In this document: one piece after another, positions 24,899 to 35,267 of the stretch
Numbering within the stretch: the first letter of the stretch is position 1
Layout: each line of letters begins with the position of its first letter
Source of the DNA: Maribacter zhoushanensis
GTDB taxonomy: Bacteria > Bacteroidota > Bacteroidia > Flavobacteriales > Flavobacteriaceae
DNA length: 64,000 bases
Direction: 5' to 3'
Assembly (NCBI RefSeq): GCF_029350975.1
Contig: NZ_JARKMR010000001.1
Span: 806,001-870,000, forward strand
Made by a program: the position numbers and the translations under genes
The notes under the pieces: generated by a model
What the model was told of the DNA's origin: nothing
Seen by the model: only the letters and a program-made list of their open reading frames with translations
The model's database searches: none

Positions 24899-27739
24899 AT
24901 GGCAGACAATGCAAAAATAAGGCTTAATAAAGTTCTTCGTGAACTTAATATTTCCTTGGATAGGGCAGTGGACTTTCTTAACGGAAAAGGACATGATGTG
25001 GAAGCGAGGCCTACCACAAAAATTTCTGACGATGTTTATCAAGTTTTGCTTGACGAGTTCCAGACGGACAAAAGCAAAAAGGTAGCTTCAAAAGAAGTTG
25101 GTGAGGAAAAGCGTAAAGAGAAGGAGGCAATTCGAGTTCGATTAGAAAAAGAACAAGAAGATCGACGCTTGGCCCGTGAGCGAAGAAACGCCGAAGCTGA
25201 AGACAATGCCTTGGTTGGCAAGGTTGAGCTTGCTGGACCAAAAATGGTTGGTAAGATAGATCTTAACCCTAAGAAAAAGGTTGAAGAAGCTCCTTTAAAG
25301 GAGACTCCAAAAGCTGAGGAGAAAGTTGCTCCTAAGGTTGAAGAGAAAGCTGCGCCAAAAGTTGAGGTTAAAGAAACTAGGAAGGTTGTTTTGCAAGGAC
25401 CTAAGATAGTTTCTCAACCTGTGAAGAAAACAGAGGTAAAGAAAGAAGAGCCTAAAGTTGAAACTCCAAAAGCGGCAGCGCCAAAAGTTGAAGAGACTGC
25501 AAAATCAGAAGTGAAAAAAGATGCTACGAAAGTAGAGCCAACTGCTGATGCTACTCCGGAACCTGAAGCTCCTAAAACTATAGAGACCCAATATCAAAAA
25601 TTGTCCGGTCCTAAAATTGCGGGTGAAAAGATTGACCTTAGCAAGTTTGAGAAGCCTAAGAAAAAGAAAGAAGATAAGAAACCTGCAGCAGGTGGGGATC
25701 GTAAAAAGAGACGTAGAAGAATTGTTACTAAAAATCCTTCTGGGCCTGGTCAAAATAGAAACACTGGTAACTCCGGTGATAGAAATAAAGGTAGAGGAAG
25801 ATTTGCACCAGTTGCAAAAGTAGAGCCTACTGAAGAAGATGTTCAAAAGCAAGTACGTGAAACCCTAGAAAAACTTCAAGGTAAATCTAAGAAGGGTAAA
25901 GGGGCCAAGTATAGAAGAAGTAAAAGAGATCAGCACCGTGAGCAGACTGAGAAAGATCTAGAACAACAGGAATTAGAGAACAAGGTACTTAAGGTTACTG
26001 AGTTCGTTACGGCAACTGAGGTTGCAACTATGATGGGTGTTTCTACAACTGAAATTATTTCGGCTTGTATGTCTTTAGGTATTATGGTGACGATGAATCA
26101 GCGTTTAGATGCTGAAACATTATCTATCGTAGCTGAAGAGTTCGGTTATGAAGTTGACTTTGTTACCGCTGATATTGAAGAAAGTATAGTTGAGGAGGAA
26201 GATGCTCCTGAAGATTTAAAACATAGAGCTCCTATTGTAACTGTAATGGGTCACGTGGATCATGGTAAAACATCTTTATTGGATTACATCCGCAAAGAAA
26301 ATGTTATTGCTGGTGAAAGTGGTGGTATTACACAACATATTGGTGCCTACGGAGTAACACTTGAGAACGGAGAGCGAATTGCTTTCTTAGATACACCAGG
26401 TCACGAGGCGTTTACAGCCATGCGTGCAAGGGGTGCTCAGGTTACCGATATCGCTATTATTGTAATTGCGGCAGATGATGACATCATGCCACAAACGAAA
26501 GAAGCGATCAGTCATGCTCAGGCTGCTGGTGTGCCAATCGTTTTTGCAATAAACAAAGTGGATAAGTCTACATCTAATCCTGATAAGATTAAAGAAGGTT
26601 TAGCGCAAATGAATTTATTGGTAGAAGATTGGGGTGGTAAAATACAATCTCATGATATCTCTGCTAAGACTGGTTTAGGTGTTAAAGAATTATTGGAAAA
26701 AGTTTTACTTGAAGCTGAATTGTTAGAGTTGAAAGCTAATCCTGATAAGCATGCTACAGGTACTGTAGTAGAAGCTTTCCTAGATAAAGGAAAAGGTTAT
26801 GTGTCTACTGTATTGGTACAGTCTGGTACACTTAAGATAGGTGATTATGTATTGGCCGGTACCACTAGTGGTAAGATTAAGGCGATGCAAGATGAGAGGG
26901 GCAACAACGTAAAAGAAGTTGGTCCATCTACACCAATATCTATATTAGGTCTTGACGGAGCTTCTCAGGCAGGTGATAAGTTCTACGTGTTAGAAGATGA
27001 ACGTGAGGCGAAACAAATAGCTTCTAGAAGGTCTCAATTGCAGCGTGAGCAATCTGTTAGGACACAACGTCATATTACGTTAGATGAAATTGGTCGTAGA
27101 ATTGCATTAGGTGATTTCAAAGAACTTAATATTATCCTTAAGGGTGATGTTGATGGTTCTGTTGAGGCGCTTACAGATTCTTTCCAGAAATTATCTACAG
27201 ATGAAATTCAGGTAAATATTATTCATAAAGCAGTTGGTCCTATAACAGAATCAGATGTGCTATTGGCTTCTGCATCAGATGCGGTTATTATCGGGTTTAA
27301 TGTAAGACCTATGGGTAATGCTAAGGCAATCGCTGAGAAAGAGGAAATTGATATCCGTATGTATTCTATTATATATGCTGCCATCAATGATCTTAAAGAT
27401 GCAATGGAAGGTATGTTGTCTCCAGAGATGAAAGAGGAGATATCTGGTACTGCTGAGATTAGAGAAACATTCAAAATTTCTAAAATTGGTACTATTGCAG
27501 GTTGTATGGTAACTAGCGGTAAAATCTTTAGAAACTCTAATGTTAGGTTGATACGTGATGGTGTTGTAATATATACAGGTACTTTGTCTTCTTTGAAACG
27601 ATTTAAAGACGATGTTAGAGAAGTAGCTAAAGGTTATGACTGTGGACTTCAGATTAAGAACTATAATGATATCAATGAGGGTGATATCGTAGAAGCGTTC
27701 CAAGAAGTTGCTGTAAAGAAAAAGTTAAAGTCTAAATAG
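24899..27739 (+). CDS. infB: Translation initiation factor IF-2
   Basis: A 946-residue GTPase that delivers initiator fMet-tRNA to the 30S subunit. A short IF2 N-terminal domain (about 1-60) precedes a long, Lys/Glu/Pro/Ala-rich low-complexity region (about 65-350, repeats of the APKVEEK type). The G domain follows with G1 GHVDHGKTS (starting at 451), G3 DTPGHEAF and G4 NKVDKS. Domain II, domain III and the C-terminal fMet-tRNA-binding region (about 850-946, [14 protein letters not shown]) complete it. It is the last gene of the rimP operon and ends at a bidirectional terminator. No internal in-frame start for a shorter form is obvious. Confidence 0.98.
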   Translation: MADNAKIRLNKVLRELNISLDRAVDFLNGKGHDVEARPTTKISDDVYQVLLDEFQTDKSKKVASKEVGEEKRKEKEAIRVRLEKEQEDRRLARERRNAEAEDNALVGKVELAGPKMVGKIDLNPKKKVEEAPLKETPKAEEKVAPKVEEKAAPKVEVKETRKVVLQGPKIVSQPVKKTEVKKEEPKVETPKAAAPKVEETAKSEVKKDATKVEPTADATPEPEAPKTIETQYQKLSGPKIAGEKIDLSKFEKPKKKKEDKKPAAGGDRKKRRRRIVTKNPSGPGQNRNTGNSGDRNKGRGRFAPVAKVEPTEEDVQKQVRETLEKLQGKSKKGKGAKYRRSKRDQHREQTEKDLEQQELENKVLKVTEFVTATEVATMMGVSTTEIISACMSLGIMVTMNQRLDAETLSIVAEEFGYEVDFVTADIEESIVEEEDAPEDLKHRAPIVTVMGHVDHGKTSLLDYIRKENVIAGESGGITQHIGAYGVTLENGERIAFLDTPGHEAFTAMRARGAQVTDIAIIVIAADDDIMPQTKEAISHAQAAGVPIVFAINKVDKSTSNPDKIKEGLAQMNLLVEDWGGKIQSHDISAKTGLGVKELLEKVLLEAELLELKANPDKHATGTVVEAFLDKGKGYVSTVLVQSGTLKIGDYVLAGTTSGKIKAMQDERGNNVKEVGPSTPISILGLDGASQAGDKFYVLEDEREAKQIASRRSQLQREQSVRTQRHITLDEIGRRIALGDFKELNIILKGDVDGSVEALTDSFQKLSTDEIQVNIIHKAVGPITESDVLLASASDAVIIGFNVRPMGNAKAIAEKEEIDIRMYSIIYAAINDLKDAMEGMLSPEMKEEISGTAEIRETFKISKIGTIAGCMVTSGKIFRNSNVRLIRDGVVIYTGTLSSLKRFKDDVREVAKGYDCGLQIKNYNDINEGDIVEAFQEVAVKKKLKSK

Positions 27740-27781
27740 AATTTATAGATTAGAACTATCAAGTTCTCTTAAAAATAAAGC

Positions 27782-27815
27782 AAAAAAAAATCGACCTATT
27801 TGGTCGATTTTTTTG
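27782..27815. terminator. Bidirectional terminator overlapping the SPOR gene end
   Basis: AAAATCGACC (27787-27796) pairs with GGTCGATTTT (27802-27811) around TATTT, with an A run left and a T run right. It terminates infB rightward. Leftward, the SPOR gene's stop codon falls at the edge of its loop, so the last codons are part of the stem. Confidence 0.88.
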
Positions 27816-28167
27816 GTTTTAATAACATGGCATCGGGGTATTTGATGCGAACTTCGTTGAACTTTCTTTCGGCATCTAATCTAGAAGTAAACCTGCCAAC
27901 TCTTACACGATATGTTGGTGAGTCAAAATCAATTTTAGAAGCTAGTTCTGGAAAGTCTTCTTCAACATTTGCCTTTATTTTTTGTGCTTTTGCATAGTTA
28001 CCAAAGCCAACTTGTATTCTGTAGTATTCGTTATTACTTAATGATGATTTATAAATTTCCAACAATTGATCAATCTTTGGGTCTTGTTGTATATCTACAT
28101 TTGCATTTTGTGCATAGCTAAAGTGGCTAAAACAAGCAAAAACCATGAGGGTACTTAGAATTTTCAT
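27796..28167 (-). CDS. SPOR-domain protein
   Basis: A 123-residue exported protein with a signal peptide (about 1-19, ending SYAQ) and a SPOR domain covering most of the mature part (about 42-118): YRIQVGFGNYAKAQKIKANV, then PTYRVRVGRFTSRLDAERKF. SPOR domains bind glycan strands stripped of stem peptides, often at the division site, so the protein is probably periplasmic and cell-wall-associated. It has no other domain, so it may be an accessory rather than an enzyme. It is divergent from the act operon with its own promoter, and its 3' end is embedded in the terminator shared with infB. Confidence 0.85.
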   Translation of the reverse strand: MKILSTLMVFACFSHFSYAQNANVDIQQDPKIDQLLEIYKSSLSNNEYYRIQVGFGNYAKAQKIKANVEEDFPELASKIDFDSPTYRVRVGRFTSRLDAERKFNEVRIKYPDAMLLKPKKSTK

Positions 28168-28198
28168 AACCTATTTTTAATTTAATTTTCATTCACGA

Positions 28199-28226
28199 CA
28201 AAAGTAATTTATTAAGGCTCAAACAA
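28199..28226 (-). promoter_or_regulatory. Promoter of the SPOR gene
   Basis: On the minus strand TACTTTTG (28206-28199) fits TAnnTTTG, with a TTG (28226-28224) upstream after a 17-base spacer. It lies about 32 bases before the start codon. Confidence 0.55.
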
Positions 28227-28284
28227 ATAAATCTTGATCTATTTAGAATATTTCTAAATTGTAAATTATAGATACATTAACATT

Positions 28285-28313
28285 TTGCAAATAAAGACTA
28301 TGTCGTATTTTTG
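28285..28313 (+). promoter_or_regulatory. Promoter of the actABCDEF-coxBA operon
   Basis: TTG (28285-28287), an 18-base spacer and TATTTTTG (28306-28313) match the consensus. The leader to the ATG at 28399 would be about 80 bases, and I see no clear regulatory fold in it. Confidence 0.72.
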
Positions 28314-28398
28314 TATCCGATTTAGGCATTTGGTGGATTGTAATTGGTTTCATCTATGACCAAAATCATGCCAAGATTCCGATAGAAATATTCGATAT

Positions 28399-29772
28399 AT
28401 GAAAAAGGTTCCAAACCGAAATCAGTTTTCTAAAATTTTAGGATTATCCCTAATTGCATTTTTGCTTTTTGTAAGCCCGTTAACAGCGCAAGATGAAGCT
28501 GCTGCAGATGCTACAGCCACTGAGGCTGCTGCTGGTGCAGGAGACGCTAAAAAAGGTAAGTCACTGTTCAATCAGAACTGTGCTGCCTGTCATGCATTGA
28601 ATCGTAAGATGACCGGTCCTGCATTAGAAAATGTAGAAGCTAGATTGAGTGAAGAAGAAGGTTTAGACAGAGAGTGGTTGTATGCTTGGATTAAAAATAG
28701 TCCAGGTGTTATCAAATCAGGAGATGCTTATGCCAATAAATTGTACGCTGAGTATAATCAAGCGGCTATGACGGCTTTTCCAACGTTGTCTAATACTGAT
28801 ATTGATGATATTTTGGCATATACGGCTGCTGCTCCAGCTGCTGCGCCAGCTCCTGTTGCAGGTGGCGCTGATGTTGCTCCAGGCGAAACAGGTGATTCTT
28901 CAGGTGTTTCCAATGAAATTATCTTAGGTGCCTTGGTGCTTGTGTTCGGTTTGTTAGTTGTCATGTTGTTGTTAGTAAACAAAACACTTCAGCGTATAGC
29001 TCAGGCAAATGGTGTTGTTCTTGAAAAAGAAAACGCAGAAAAAAGAACGCCGATATGGAAGGCTTTTGCTCAAAATCAATTTTTGGTTTTGGTTACGGCA
29101 ATATTCTTATTGTTGGGTAGTGCTTACTTCGCTTATGGTTGGATGATGCAGGTTGGTGTTGATCAAGGTTATGCGCCTATTCAGCCAATTCACTATTCGC
29201 ATAAAATACACGCTGGTGATAATAAGATAGAGTGTAAGTATTGTCACTCTTCTGCTAGAGTTTCTAAGCATTCAGGTATACCTTCTTTAAATGTTTGTAT
29301 GAATTGTCATAAATCAGTTTATGAGTACACTGGTAATCCAGAAGGTCCTTCTCAAGAGGATTTGGAAAATGGGTATACAAACGAGTTCTATACTGGTGAG
29401 ATTAAGAAATTATACAAAGCAGTTGGTTGGGATGAAGAAAACCAAAAATACACTGGCGAAAGTCAGCCTGTAGAATGGGTTAGAATTCATAACCTTCCAG
29501 ATTTTGCATATTTCAATCACTCGCAGCATGTTTCTGTTGCAGGTGTTGAGTGTCAAACTTGTCATGGACCTGTAGAGGAAATGGAAATTATGTATCAGTA
29601 CTCTCCATTAACAATGGGTTGGTGTATTGATTGTCATAGAGAAACCAATGTGAAGGTTGAAGGTAATGAGTATTATGAAAAAATCCATGCTGAGCTTTCT
29701 AAGAAATACGGTGTAGATAATTTAACAGCTGCTCAATTGGGTGGACTGGAATGTGGTAAATGTCACTATTAA
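28399..29772 (+). CDS. actA: Alternative Complex III subunit ActA, multiheme cytochrome c
   Basis: This 457-residue subunit of Alternative Complex III carries electrons from menaquinol oxidation toward cytochrome c or the oxidase. After a signal segment (to about residue 31) there is a monoheme cytochrome c domain with CAACH (61-65), an Ala/Pro linker and two hydrophobic helices (about 172-195 and 228-252). A multiheme periplasmic domain follows with CKYCH, CMNCH, CQTCH, CIDCH and CGKCH (452-456). Six CxxCH sites are visible in total. The N-terminal cytochrome fusion plus cytochrome c3-like domain is the Bacteroidota form. It is the first gene of the operon. Confidence 0.93.
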   Translation: MKKVPNRNQFSKILGLSLIAFLLFVSPLTAQDEAAADATATEAAAGAGDAKKGKSLFNQNCAACHALNRKMTGPALENVEARLSEEEGLDREWLYAWIKNSPGVIKSGDAYANKLYAEYNQAAMTAFPTLSNTDIDDILAYTAAAPAAAPAPVAGGADVAPGETGDSSGVSNEIILGALVLVFGLLVVMLLLVNKTLQRIAQANGVVLEKENAEKRTPIWKAFAQNQFLVLVTAIFLLLGSAYFAYGWMMQVGVDQGYAPIQPIHYSHKIHAGDNKIECKYCHSSARVSKHSGIPSLNVCMNCHKSVYEYTGNPEGPSQEDLENGYTNEFYTGEIKKLYKAVGWDEENQKYTGESQPVEWVRIHNLPDFAYFNHSQHVSVAGVECQTCHGPVEEMEIMYQYSPLTMGWCIDCHRETNVKVEGNEYYEKIHAELSKKYGVDNLTAAQLGGLECGKCHY

Positions 29773-29807
29773 TAATAATTTAAAGAAGCTAATTACAGAT
29801 AATACGT

Positions 29808-32800
29808 ATGGCATCAAACAAAAAATATTGGAAGAACGAGGCGGAGTTAGATCCTAACGATTCCATTGTTGAGGCGCTAAAGCAGAACGAATTTGTAGAG
29901 CAGATTCCTGTGGGTGATTTCTTGGGTGACAAGGAAACATTGTCTTCTACAAATACAAATCGTAGAGATTTCTTGAAGTATGTTGGGTTTAGTACTGCGG
30001 CAGCTTCTTTAGCAGCATGTGAAGGACCGGTTGTAAAATCGATTCCTTATGTAGTGTTGCCAGAAAATATCGTTCCAGGGGTTGCTAACTACTATGCAAC
30101 TACTATTGCTAACGGTTTTGACTTTGCAAGCATATTAATAAAGACTCGTGAGGGTCGTCCTATTAAGGTTGAGAATAATACCTTGGCTAAAATTGGAGGT
30201 TCTGCAAATGCGAGAGTTCAGGGTTCTGTTCTTTCTTTGTACGATAGTACCAGGTTACAAGGACCAATGGCTAACGGTGAGCCTGTTGAGTGGGATGTGT
30301 TGAAAGCAACCGTGAAGTCTAAAATGGGTTCGCTTAAAGGTTCTGCCAAGAAAATAGCAATTCTTACGCAAACATATGCTAGTCCGTCAACAGATCGTCT
30401 TATTGCTGATTTGGTTGCTGCTAACGAAAATGTTGTTCATGTTACTTATGATGCCATTTCTGAAGATGCTGCTTTAACTGCATTTGAAAATAAATATGGC
30501 GAGCGTGCTTTAGCTGATTATGATTTTGAGAAAGCTGGACTAATTGTTTCTTTTGGTGCAGATTTTATTGCAGATTGGCAAGGTGGTGGTTATGATGCCG
30601 GATATTCTAGAGGTCGTGTTCCTAAGAACGGTAAGATGTCAAGACACGTTCAGTTAGAGGCTAATATGTCATTAACTGGTGCTAATGCTGATAAGCGTGT
30701 GGCTATGAAGCCAAGTGCTCAAAAAGTAGTTTTAGCTAAATTATACGGAAAATTAAACGGTACTTCAGTGGGTGGTAACACTTCTGAGTACGATGCTTTG
30801 GTTGATTCCATTGCTACTGAAATAAAGAAAGCTGGTTCTAATGCAGTTGTTGTAACTGGTTTAGATGATATTAATGCTCAGGCAGTAGTTTTAGCTATTA
30901 ATGAGATGTTAGCTAGTAAGGCTTATGATGCTGCTGCTCCTAAATATGTAAGAAAGGGTAGTGTAAAGGCGGTTAATGCTCTTATTGCTGATATGAAGGC
31001 GGGTAGAGTTGGTGCTTTGTTGATGGATGGGGTTAATCCTGTTTATTCTTTGCCTAATGCAGCTGATTTTAAAGAAGGTTTGGAAAAGGTTGACCTGTCG
31101 GTTGCTTTTTCTACCAATTGGAATGAAACTACTGAAGCTGTTCAATATGTGGGTGCAACAAACCACTATTTAGAGTCTTGGGGAGATATTCAAATTAAAA
31201 AGGGGCATTATAGTTTAATGCAGCCTACTATTAAAGAATTATTTGATACAAAGCAGTTTCAGACTGTAGTTTTAGAACTACTTGGAAGCGAGCAAACGTA
31301 TTATGATTACATAAAAGATACTTGGTCTTCATCAGTACTGAATGGTGCTAGTTGGAATCAGGCATTGCAAGATGGTGTTTTCAGTGTCGAAACAATGGTA
31401 GTGAATGCTGAAGGTGCAGCGCAAAATATTGTAGCAACGGAAGATGCAACTGAGGTTGTAACTAATACTTCTTTAGCTTCTGCTGTTCGTAGTTTAGCGA
31501 ATACCACTAGCGATGGAATGGAACTTACGTTGTATTCTAAAGTAGGTATGGGTGATGGTCAGCAAGCAAGTAACCCTTGGTTGCAAGAGTTTCCTGATCC
31601 TATTACAAGAGTATCTTGGGATAACTATGTTACCATTTCTAAGGCGGATGCTGCAGAGTTAGGTGTAGAAAACGTAAATGTTGCCAATGGCGGTATGGAC
31701 GGTAGCTATGTTAAGCTTACAGTAAATGGTGTTAGTTTAGAGCAAGTGCCTGTTGTGGTTCAGCCAGGTCAAGCAAAAGGTACCGTAGGTCTTTCTTTTG
31801 GTTACGGTAAAAAAGTAGGATTGAAAGAAGATATGCAAACTGGCGTTAACGCTTTTGAGTTGTATGAAGGTTTCAATGCTAATCAATCTGTAAGTGTAGA
31901 AAAAGTGGCAGGTAATCATGAGTTTGCCTGTATTCAATTGCATAAAACCCTTATGGGTAGAGGTGATATCATAAAGGAGACTACTTTAGAGATATTCAAT
32001 ACCAAAAATCATTCTGAATGGAATGAGATACCTGTGGTTTCTTTAGATCATCAGGAAGTTCCGGCAACGTCAGTTGATTTATGGGATAGCTTTGATAGAA
32101 CCATTGGTCATCATTTCAATATGTCAATAGATTTAAATGCTTGTACCGGTTGTGGTTCTTGTGTTATCGCTTGTCATGCTGAGAATAATGTGCCAGTAGT
32201 TGGTAAGGCAGAAGTAAGAAAGTCAAGAGATATGCACTGGTTGCGTATCGATAGATATTACTCTTCTGAAGAAACTTTTGAAGGTGATATTCAGGAAAAG
32301 GATAATGCTGACGGAGTTGGTGTTGGAAATTATGTCTTTGGTGATCGTGAAGGAGATGGTTCTTTATCTACATTTGATAGACTAGAAGATCCTTCTGCAA
32401 ATCCTCAAGTTGCTTTTCAGCCAGTAATGTGTCAACACTGTAACCATGCACCTTGTGAAACTGTATGTCCTGTTGCGGCAACATCACATGGTAGGCAAGG
32501 TCAAAATCAAATGGCTTATAACAGATGTGTAGGTACAAGATATTGTGCAAACAACTGTCCTTATAAAGTACGTAGATTTAACTGGTTCTTGTATAATAAC
32601 AATGACGAGTTCGATTTCCATATGAATAATGATTTGGGTAAAATGGTATTGAACCCAGATGTAAACGTTCGTTCTAGAGGTGTTATCGAGAAATGTTCTA
32701 TGTGTATTCAAAAGACACAAAAGACTATTCTTGATGCTAAAAGAGACGGTCGTATTATTGAAGATGGAGAATTCCAAACAGCTTGTTCTTCCGCATGTAG

Positions 32801-32954
32801 TAATGGAGCCATTGTATTTGGTGATGTTAATGATGAGAAGAGTAAAGTGTCTGAATTAAAAGCGAGTGACCGTATGTACCACCTATTGGAGCATATAGGT
32901 ACTCAACCAAATGTTTTCTACCACGTTAAGGTTAGAAACACCAACGAAGCATAA
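29808..32954 (+). CDS. actB: Alternative Complex III subunit ActB, molybdopterin oxidoreductase-like Fe-S protein
   Basis: A 1048-residue periplasmic subunit fusing a molybdopterin-oxidoreductase-like domain (about 70-730, probably without cofactor, as known for this family) with an Fe-S domain. The Fe-S cysteines are grouped as CTGCGSCVIACH (about 778-789), CQHCNHAPCETVCP, CVGTRYCANNCP and CSMCI...CSSACS, enough for four clusters. Near residue 50, RRDFLKYVGFSTAAASLAAC is a twin-arginine-type signal ending in a lipobox Cys, but it lies about 50 residues from the start, the TAT-variant layout known for ActB. It transfers electrons between the quinol site and ActA. Confidence 0.93.
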   Translation: MASNKKYWKNEAELDPNDSIVEALKQNEFVEQIPVGDFLGDKETLSSTNTNRRDFLKYVGFSTAAASLAACEGPVVKSIPYVVLPENIVPGVANYYATTIANGFDFASILIKTREGRPIKVENNTLAKIGGSANARVQGSVLSLYDSTRLQGPMANGEPVEWDVLKATVKSKMGSLKGSAKKIAILTQTYASPSTDRLIADLVAANENVVHVTYDAISEDAALTAFENKYGERALADYDFEKAGLIVSFGADFIADWQGGGYDAGYSRGRVPKNGKMSRHVQLEANMSLTGANADKRVAMKPSAQKVVLAKLYGKLNGTSVGGNTSEYDALVDSIATEIKKAGSNAVVVTGLDDINAQAVVLAINEMLASKAYDAAAPKYVRKGSVKAVNALIADMKAGRVGALLMDGVNPVYSLPNAADFKEGLEKVDLSVAFSTNWNETTEAVQYVGATNHYLESWGDIQIKKGHYSLMQPTIKELFDTKQFQTVVLELLGSEQTYYDYIKDTWSSSVLNGASWNQALQDGVFSVETMVVNAEGAAQNIVATEDATEVVTNTSLASAVRSLANTTSDGMELTLYSKVGMGDGQQASNPWLQEFPDPITRVSWDNYVTISKADAAELGVENVNVANGGMDGSYVKLTVNGVSLEQVPVVVQPGQAKGTVGLSFGYGKKVGLKEDMQTGVNAFELYEGFNANQSVSVEKVAGNHEFACIQLHKTLMGRGDIIKETTLEIFNTKNHSEWNEIPVVSLDHQEVPATSVDLWDSFDRTIGHHFNMSIDLNACTGCGSCVIACHAENNVPVVGKAEVRKSRDMHWLRIDRYYSSEETFEGDIQEKDNADGVGVGNYVFGDREGDGSLSTFDRLEDPSANPQVAFQPVMCQHCNHAPCETVCPVAATSHGRQGQNQMAYNRCVGTRYCANNCPYKVRRFNWFLYNNNDEFDFHMNNDLGKMVLNPDVNVRSRGVIEKCSMCIQKTQKTILDAKRDGRIIEDGEFQTACSSACSNGAIVFGDVNDEKSKVSELKASDRMYHLLEHIGTQPNVFYHVKVRNTNEA

Positions 32955-32986
32955 ACAATAGTAGAAAGTAATTATAACAAAAGTCT

Positions 32987-34732
32987 ATGGCGTCGCATTA
33001 CGAAGCACCTATACGTAAACCCCTAGTGATTGGAGACAAAGGCTACCACGATGTAACTGTGGATATAGCCGCTCCAGTAGAAGGTAGAGCTAATAAGCAT
33101 TGGTGGATAGTTTTTTCCATTGCTCTAGTAGCATTTCTTTGGGGAGTAGGTTGTATTATTTATACGGTCTCTACCGGTATCGGTACTTGGGGTCTTAACA
33201 AAACTGTAAACTGGGCTTGGGATATTACCAATTTTGTTTGGTGGGTAGGTATCGGTCATGCAGGGACATTGATTTCAGCAGTATTATTGTTATTCCGTCA
33301 GAAATGGAGAATGGCAATTAACCGTTCTGCAGAAGCAATGACTATTTTCTCTGTAGTTCAGGCAGGTTTATTTCCAATTATTCACATGGGTCGTCCATGG
33401 TTGGCATATTGGGTATTACCAATTCCAAACCAATTTGGTTCGTTATGGGTGAACTTTAACTCTCCACTTCTTTGGGATGTATTTGCTATATCAACGTACT
33501 TATCGGTTTCATTGGTATTCTGGTGGACAGGTTTACTTCCAGATTTCGCAATGATTCGTGATAGAGCTGTATTGCCTTTTCAAAAGAAGATATATAGCTT
33601 ATTAAGTTTTGGTTGGAGTGGTCGTGCCAAAGATTGGCAACGATTTGAAGAAGTATCCTTGGTACTTGCAGGTCTTGCAACTCCATTGGTATTATCTGTA
33701 CACACCATTGTATCATTTGATTTTGCTACTTCGGTTATACCTGGTTGGCATACAACAATCTTTCCACCGTATTTCGTTGCTGGGGCAATCTTCTCTGGTT
33801 TCGCAATGGTAAATACATTATTGATTATAATGAGGAAAGTGTGTCATTTAGAAAATTACATTACTATTCAGCATATTGAATTAATGAATATTGTTATCAT
33901 GTTAACAGGTTCTATTGTAGGTTGTGCTTACATTACAGAGTTGTTCATGGCTTGGTATTCTGGTGTTGAATACGAACAGTACGCTTTCTTGAACAGAGCT
34001 ACCGGTCCTTACTGGTGGGCATACTGGTCAATGATGACTTGTAACGTATTCTCCCCGCAGTTCATGTGGTTTAAGAAATTAAGAACTAGTATCATGTTTT
34101 CTTTCTTTATCTCTATAGTTGTAAACATAGGTATGTGGTTTGAAAGATTCGTGATTATTGTAACCTCTTTACATAGAGATTACCTTCCATCATCTTGGAC
34201 AATGTTCTCACCAACATTTGTTGATATAGGTATCTTTGTTGGTACAATTGGTTTCTTCTTTGTATTATTCTTGTTGTATTCTAGAACATTCCCTGTAATT
34301 GCACAGGCAGAGGTTAAGTCTATATTAAAGGCTTCTGGAGAGAAATATAAAGTGTTAAGAGATGCTGGAAAGCCTCTTTATGAAATAAAAGAGACTAAGG
34401 TAGAAGTTAAGGAGCCTATCACTGATGATGTTTTGATGGGTGAAGTAGTACCTACTGTAGGGGATAAAGTTGGTGTATCTGATCTATTGAGTGCTGTTGG
34501 TACTTTTGATGCAACTACACAAGAGGCTGATGACTTAAAGAAAGTTAAAGGTATAGGTCCACAAATGGAAGCTACTTTAAACGAAATAGGAATTTACACA
34601 TTTGCTCAAGTTGCAAGAATGACAGAGGGTGAATACAATTTGTTGGATTCCATTACAGGTTCTTTTCCAGGTAGAGCACAACGTGATGACTGGGCAGGAC
34701 AAGCAGCAATTTTATTAAATAACAAAAGATAA
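32987..34732 (+). CDS. actC: Alternative Complex III subunit ActC (NrfD family) with HhH tail
   Basis: A 581-residue membrane subunit of the NrfD/PsrC family, with about ten transmembrane helices (about 40-450) forming one quinol-binding core of the complex; WWVGIGHAGTLISAVLLL (about 83-100) is a conserved helix. The C-terminal 110 residues are soluble. They include a charged linker and a helix-hairpin-helix-like domain with VKGIGPQMEATLNEIGI (520-536). This tail is absent from the basic NrfD fold and resembles the Rap1/L21-type HhH extensions of respiratory proteins; its role is unknown. It stops two bases before actD. Confidence 0.92.
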   Translation: MASHYEAPIRKPLVIGDKGYHDVTVDIAAPVEGRANKHWWIVFSIALVAFLWGVGCIIYTVSTGIGTWGLNKTVNWAWDITNFVWWVGIGHAGTLISAVLLLFRQKWRMAINRSAEAMTIFSVVQAGLFPIIHMGRPWLAYWVLPIPNQFGSLWVNFNSPLLWDVFAISTYLSVSLVFWWTGLLPDFAMIRDRAVLPFQKKIYSLLSFGWSGRAKDWQRFEEVSLVLAGLATPLVLSVHTIVSFDFATSVIPGWHTTIFPPYFVAGAIFSGFAMVNTLLIIMRKVCHLENYITIQHIELMNIVIMLTGSIVGCAYITELFMAWYSGVEYEQYAFLNRATGPYWWAYWSMMTCNVFSPQFMWFKKLRTSIMFSFFISIVVNIGMWFERFVIIVTSLHRDYLPSSWTMFSPTFVDIGIFVGTIGFFFVLFLLYSRTFPVIAQAEVKSILKASGEKYKVLRDAGKPLYEIKETKVEVKEPITDDVLMGEVVPTVGDKVGVSDLLSAVGTFDATTQEADDLKKVKGIGPQMEATLNEIGIYTFAQVARMTEGEYNLLDSITGSFPGRAQRDDWAGQAAILLNNKR

Positions 34733-34734
34733 AT

Positions 34735-35265
34735 ATGGCATCTAAAGTTATACACGCTTTTTACGATGATGATGATGTGCTAATGCTTGCCGTTAAAAAG
34801 GTGAAAGCAGCAAAGCTTCATATAGAAGAGGTATATTGTCCTTTTCCTGTACACGGGTTAGACAAAGCTATGGGCTTAGCTCCAACTAGATTAGCCATAA
34901 CGGCTTTCTTGTATGGATTGGTTGGTCTAACAGTGGCAACGCTTATGATGAACTATATCATGATTGAAGATTGGCCTCAAGATATTGGTGGTAAACCAAG
35001 TTTTAGTTACTTAGAGAATTTACCGGCTTTCGTGCCTATTATGTTCGAATTAACGGTTTTCTTTGCGGCTCACTTAATGGTTATCACGTTTTACTTAAGA
35101 AGTAGATTATGGCCTTTTAAAGAAGCTGAAAATCCTGATGTAAGAACTACGGATGATCATTTTTTAATGGAGATTGAAATCCACGACAACGAGCAAGAAT
35201 TAAGAGATTTATTGATGAATACTGGTGCAGTAGAAATTAATATTTCAGAAAAAAACAGTCATTAA
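34735..35265 (+). CDS. actD: Alternative Complex III subunit ActD (DUF3341)
   Basis: A 176-residue membrane subunit of the DUF3341 family. A soluble N-terminal domain (about 1-55, YDDDDVLMLAVKKVKAAKLH) precedes two transmembrane helices (about 58-80 and 100-122), with an acidic C-terminal tail. It has no cofactor motif and is thought to be structural in Alternative Complex III. It begins two bases after the actC stop and two bases separate it from actE, so this stretch is tightly coupled in translation. Confidence 0.9.
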   Translation: MASKVIHAFYDDDDVLMLAVKKVKAAKLHIEEVYCPFPVHGLDKAMGLAPTRLAITAFLYGLVGLTVATLMMNYIMIEDWPQDIGGKPSFSYLENLPAFVPIMFELTVFFAAHLMVITFYLRSRLWPFKEAENPDVRTTDDHFLMEIEIHDNEQELRDLLMNTGAVEINISEKNSH

Positions 35266-35267
35266 AT

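Noticed and set aside
25260-25580. Repetitive Lys/Glu/Pro/Ala coding sequence in infB, considered as a repeat element
   Set aside because: A low-complexity region between the IF2 N-terminal and G domains is normal for IF-2, and the units are degenerate.
28501-28560. Ala/Thr-rich stretch near the ActA N-terminus, considered as a simple-sequence repeat locus
   Set aside because: It is an ordinary low-complexity linker after the signal sequence with varied codons.
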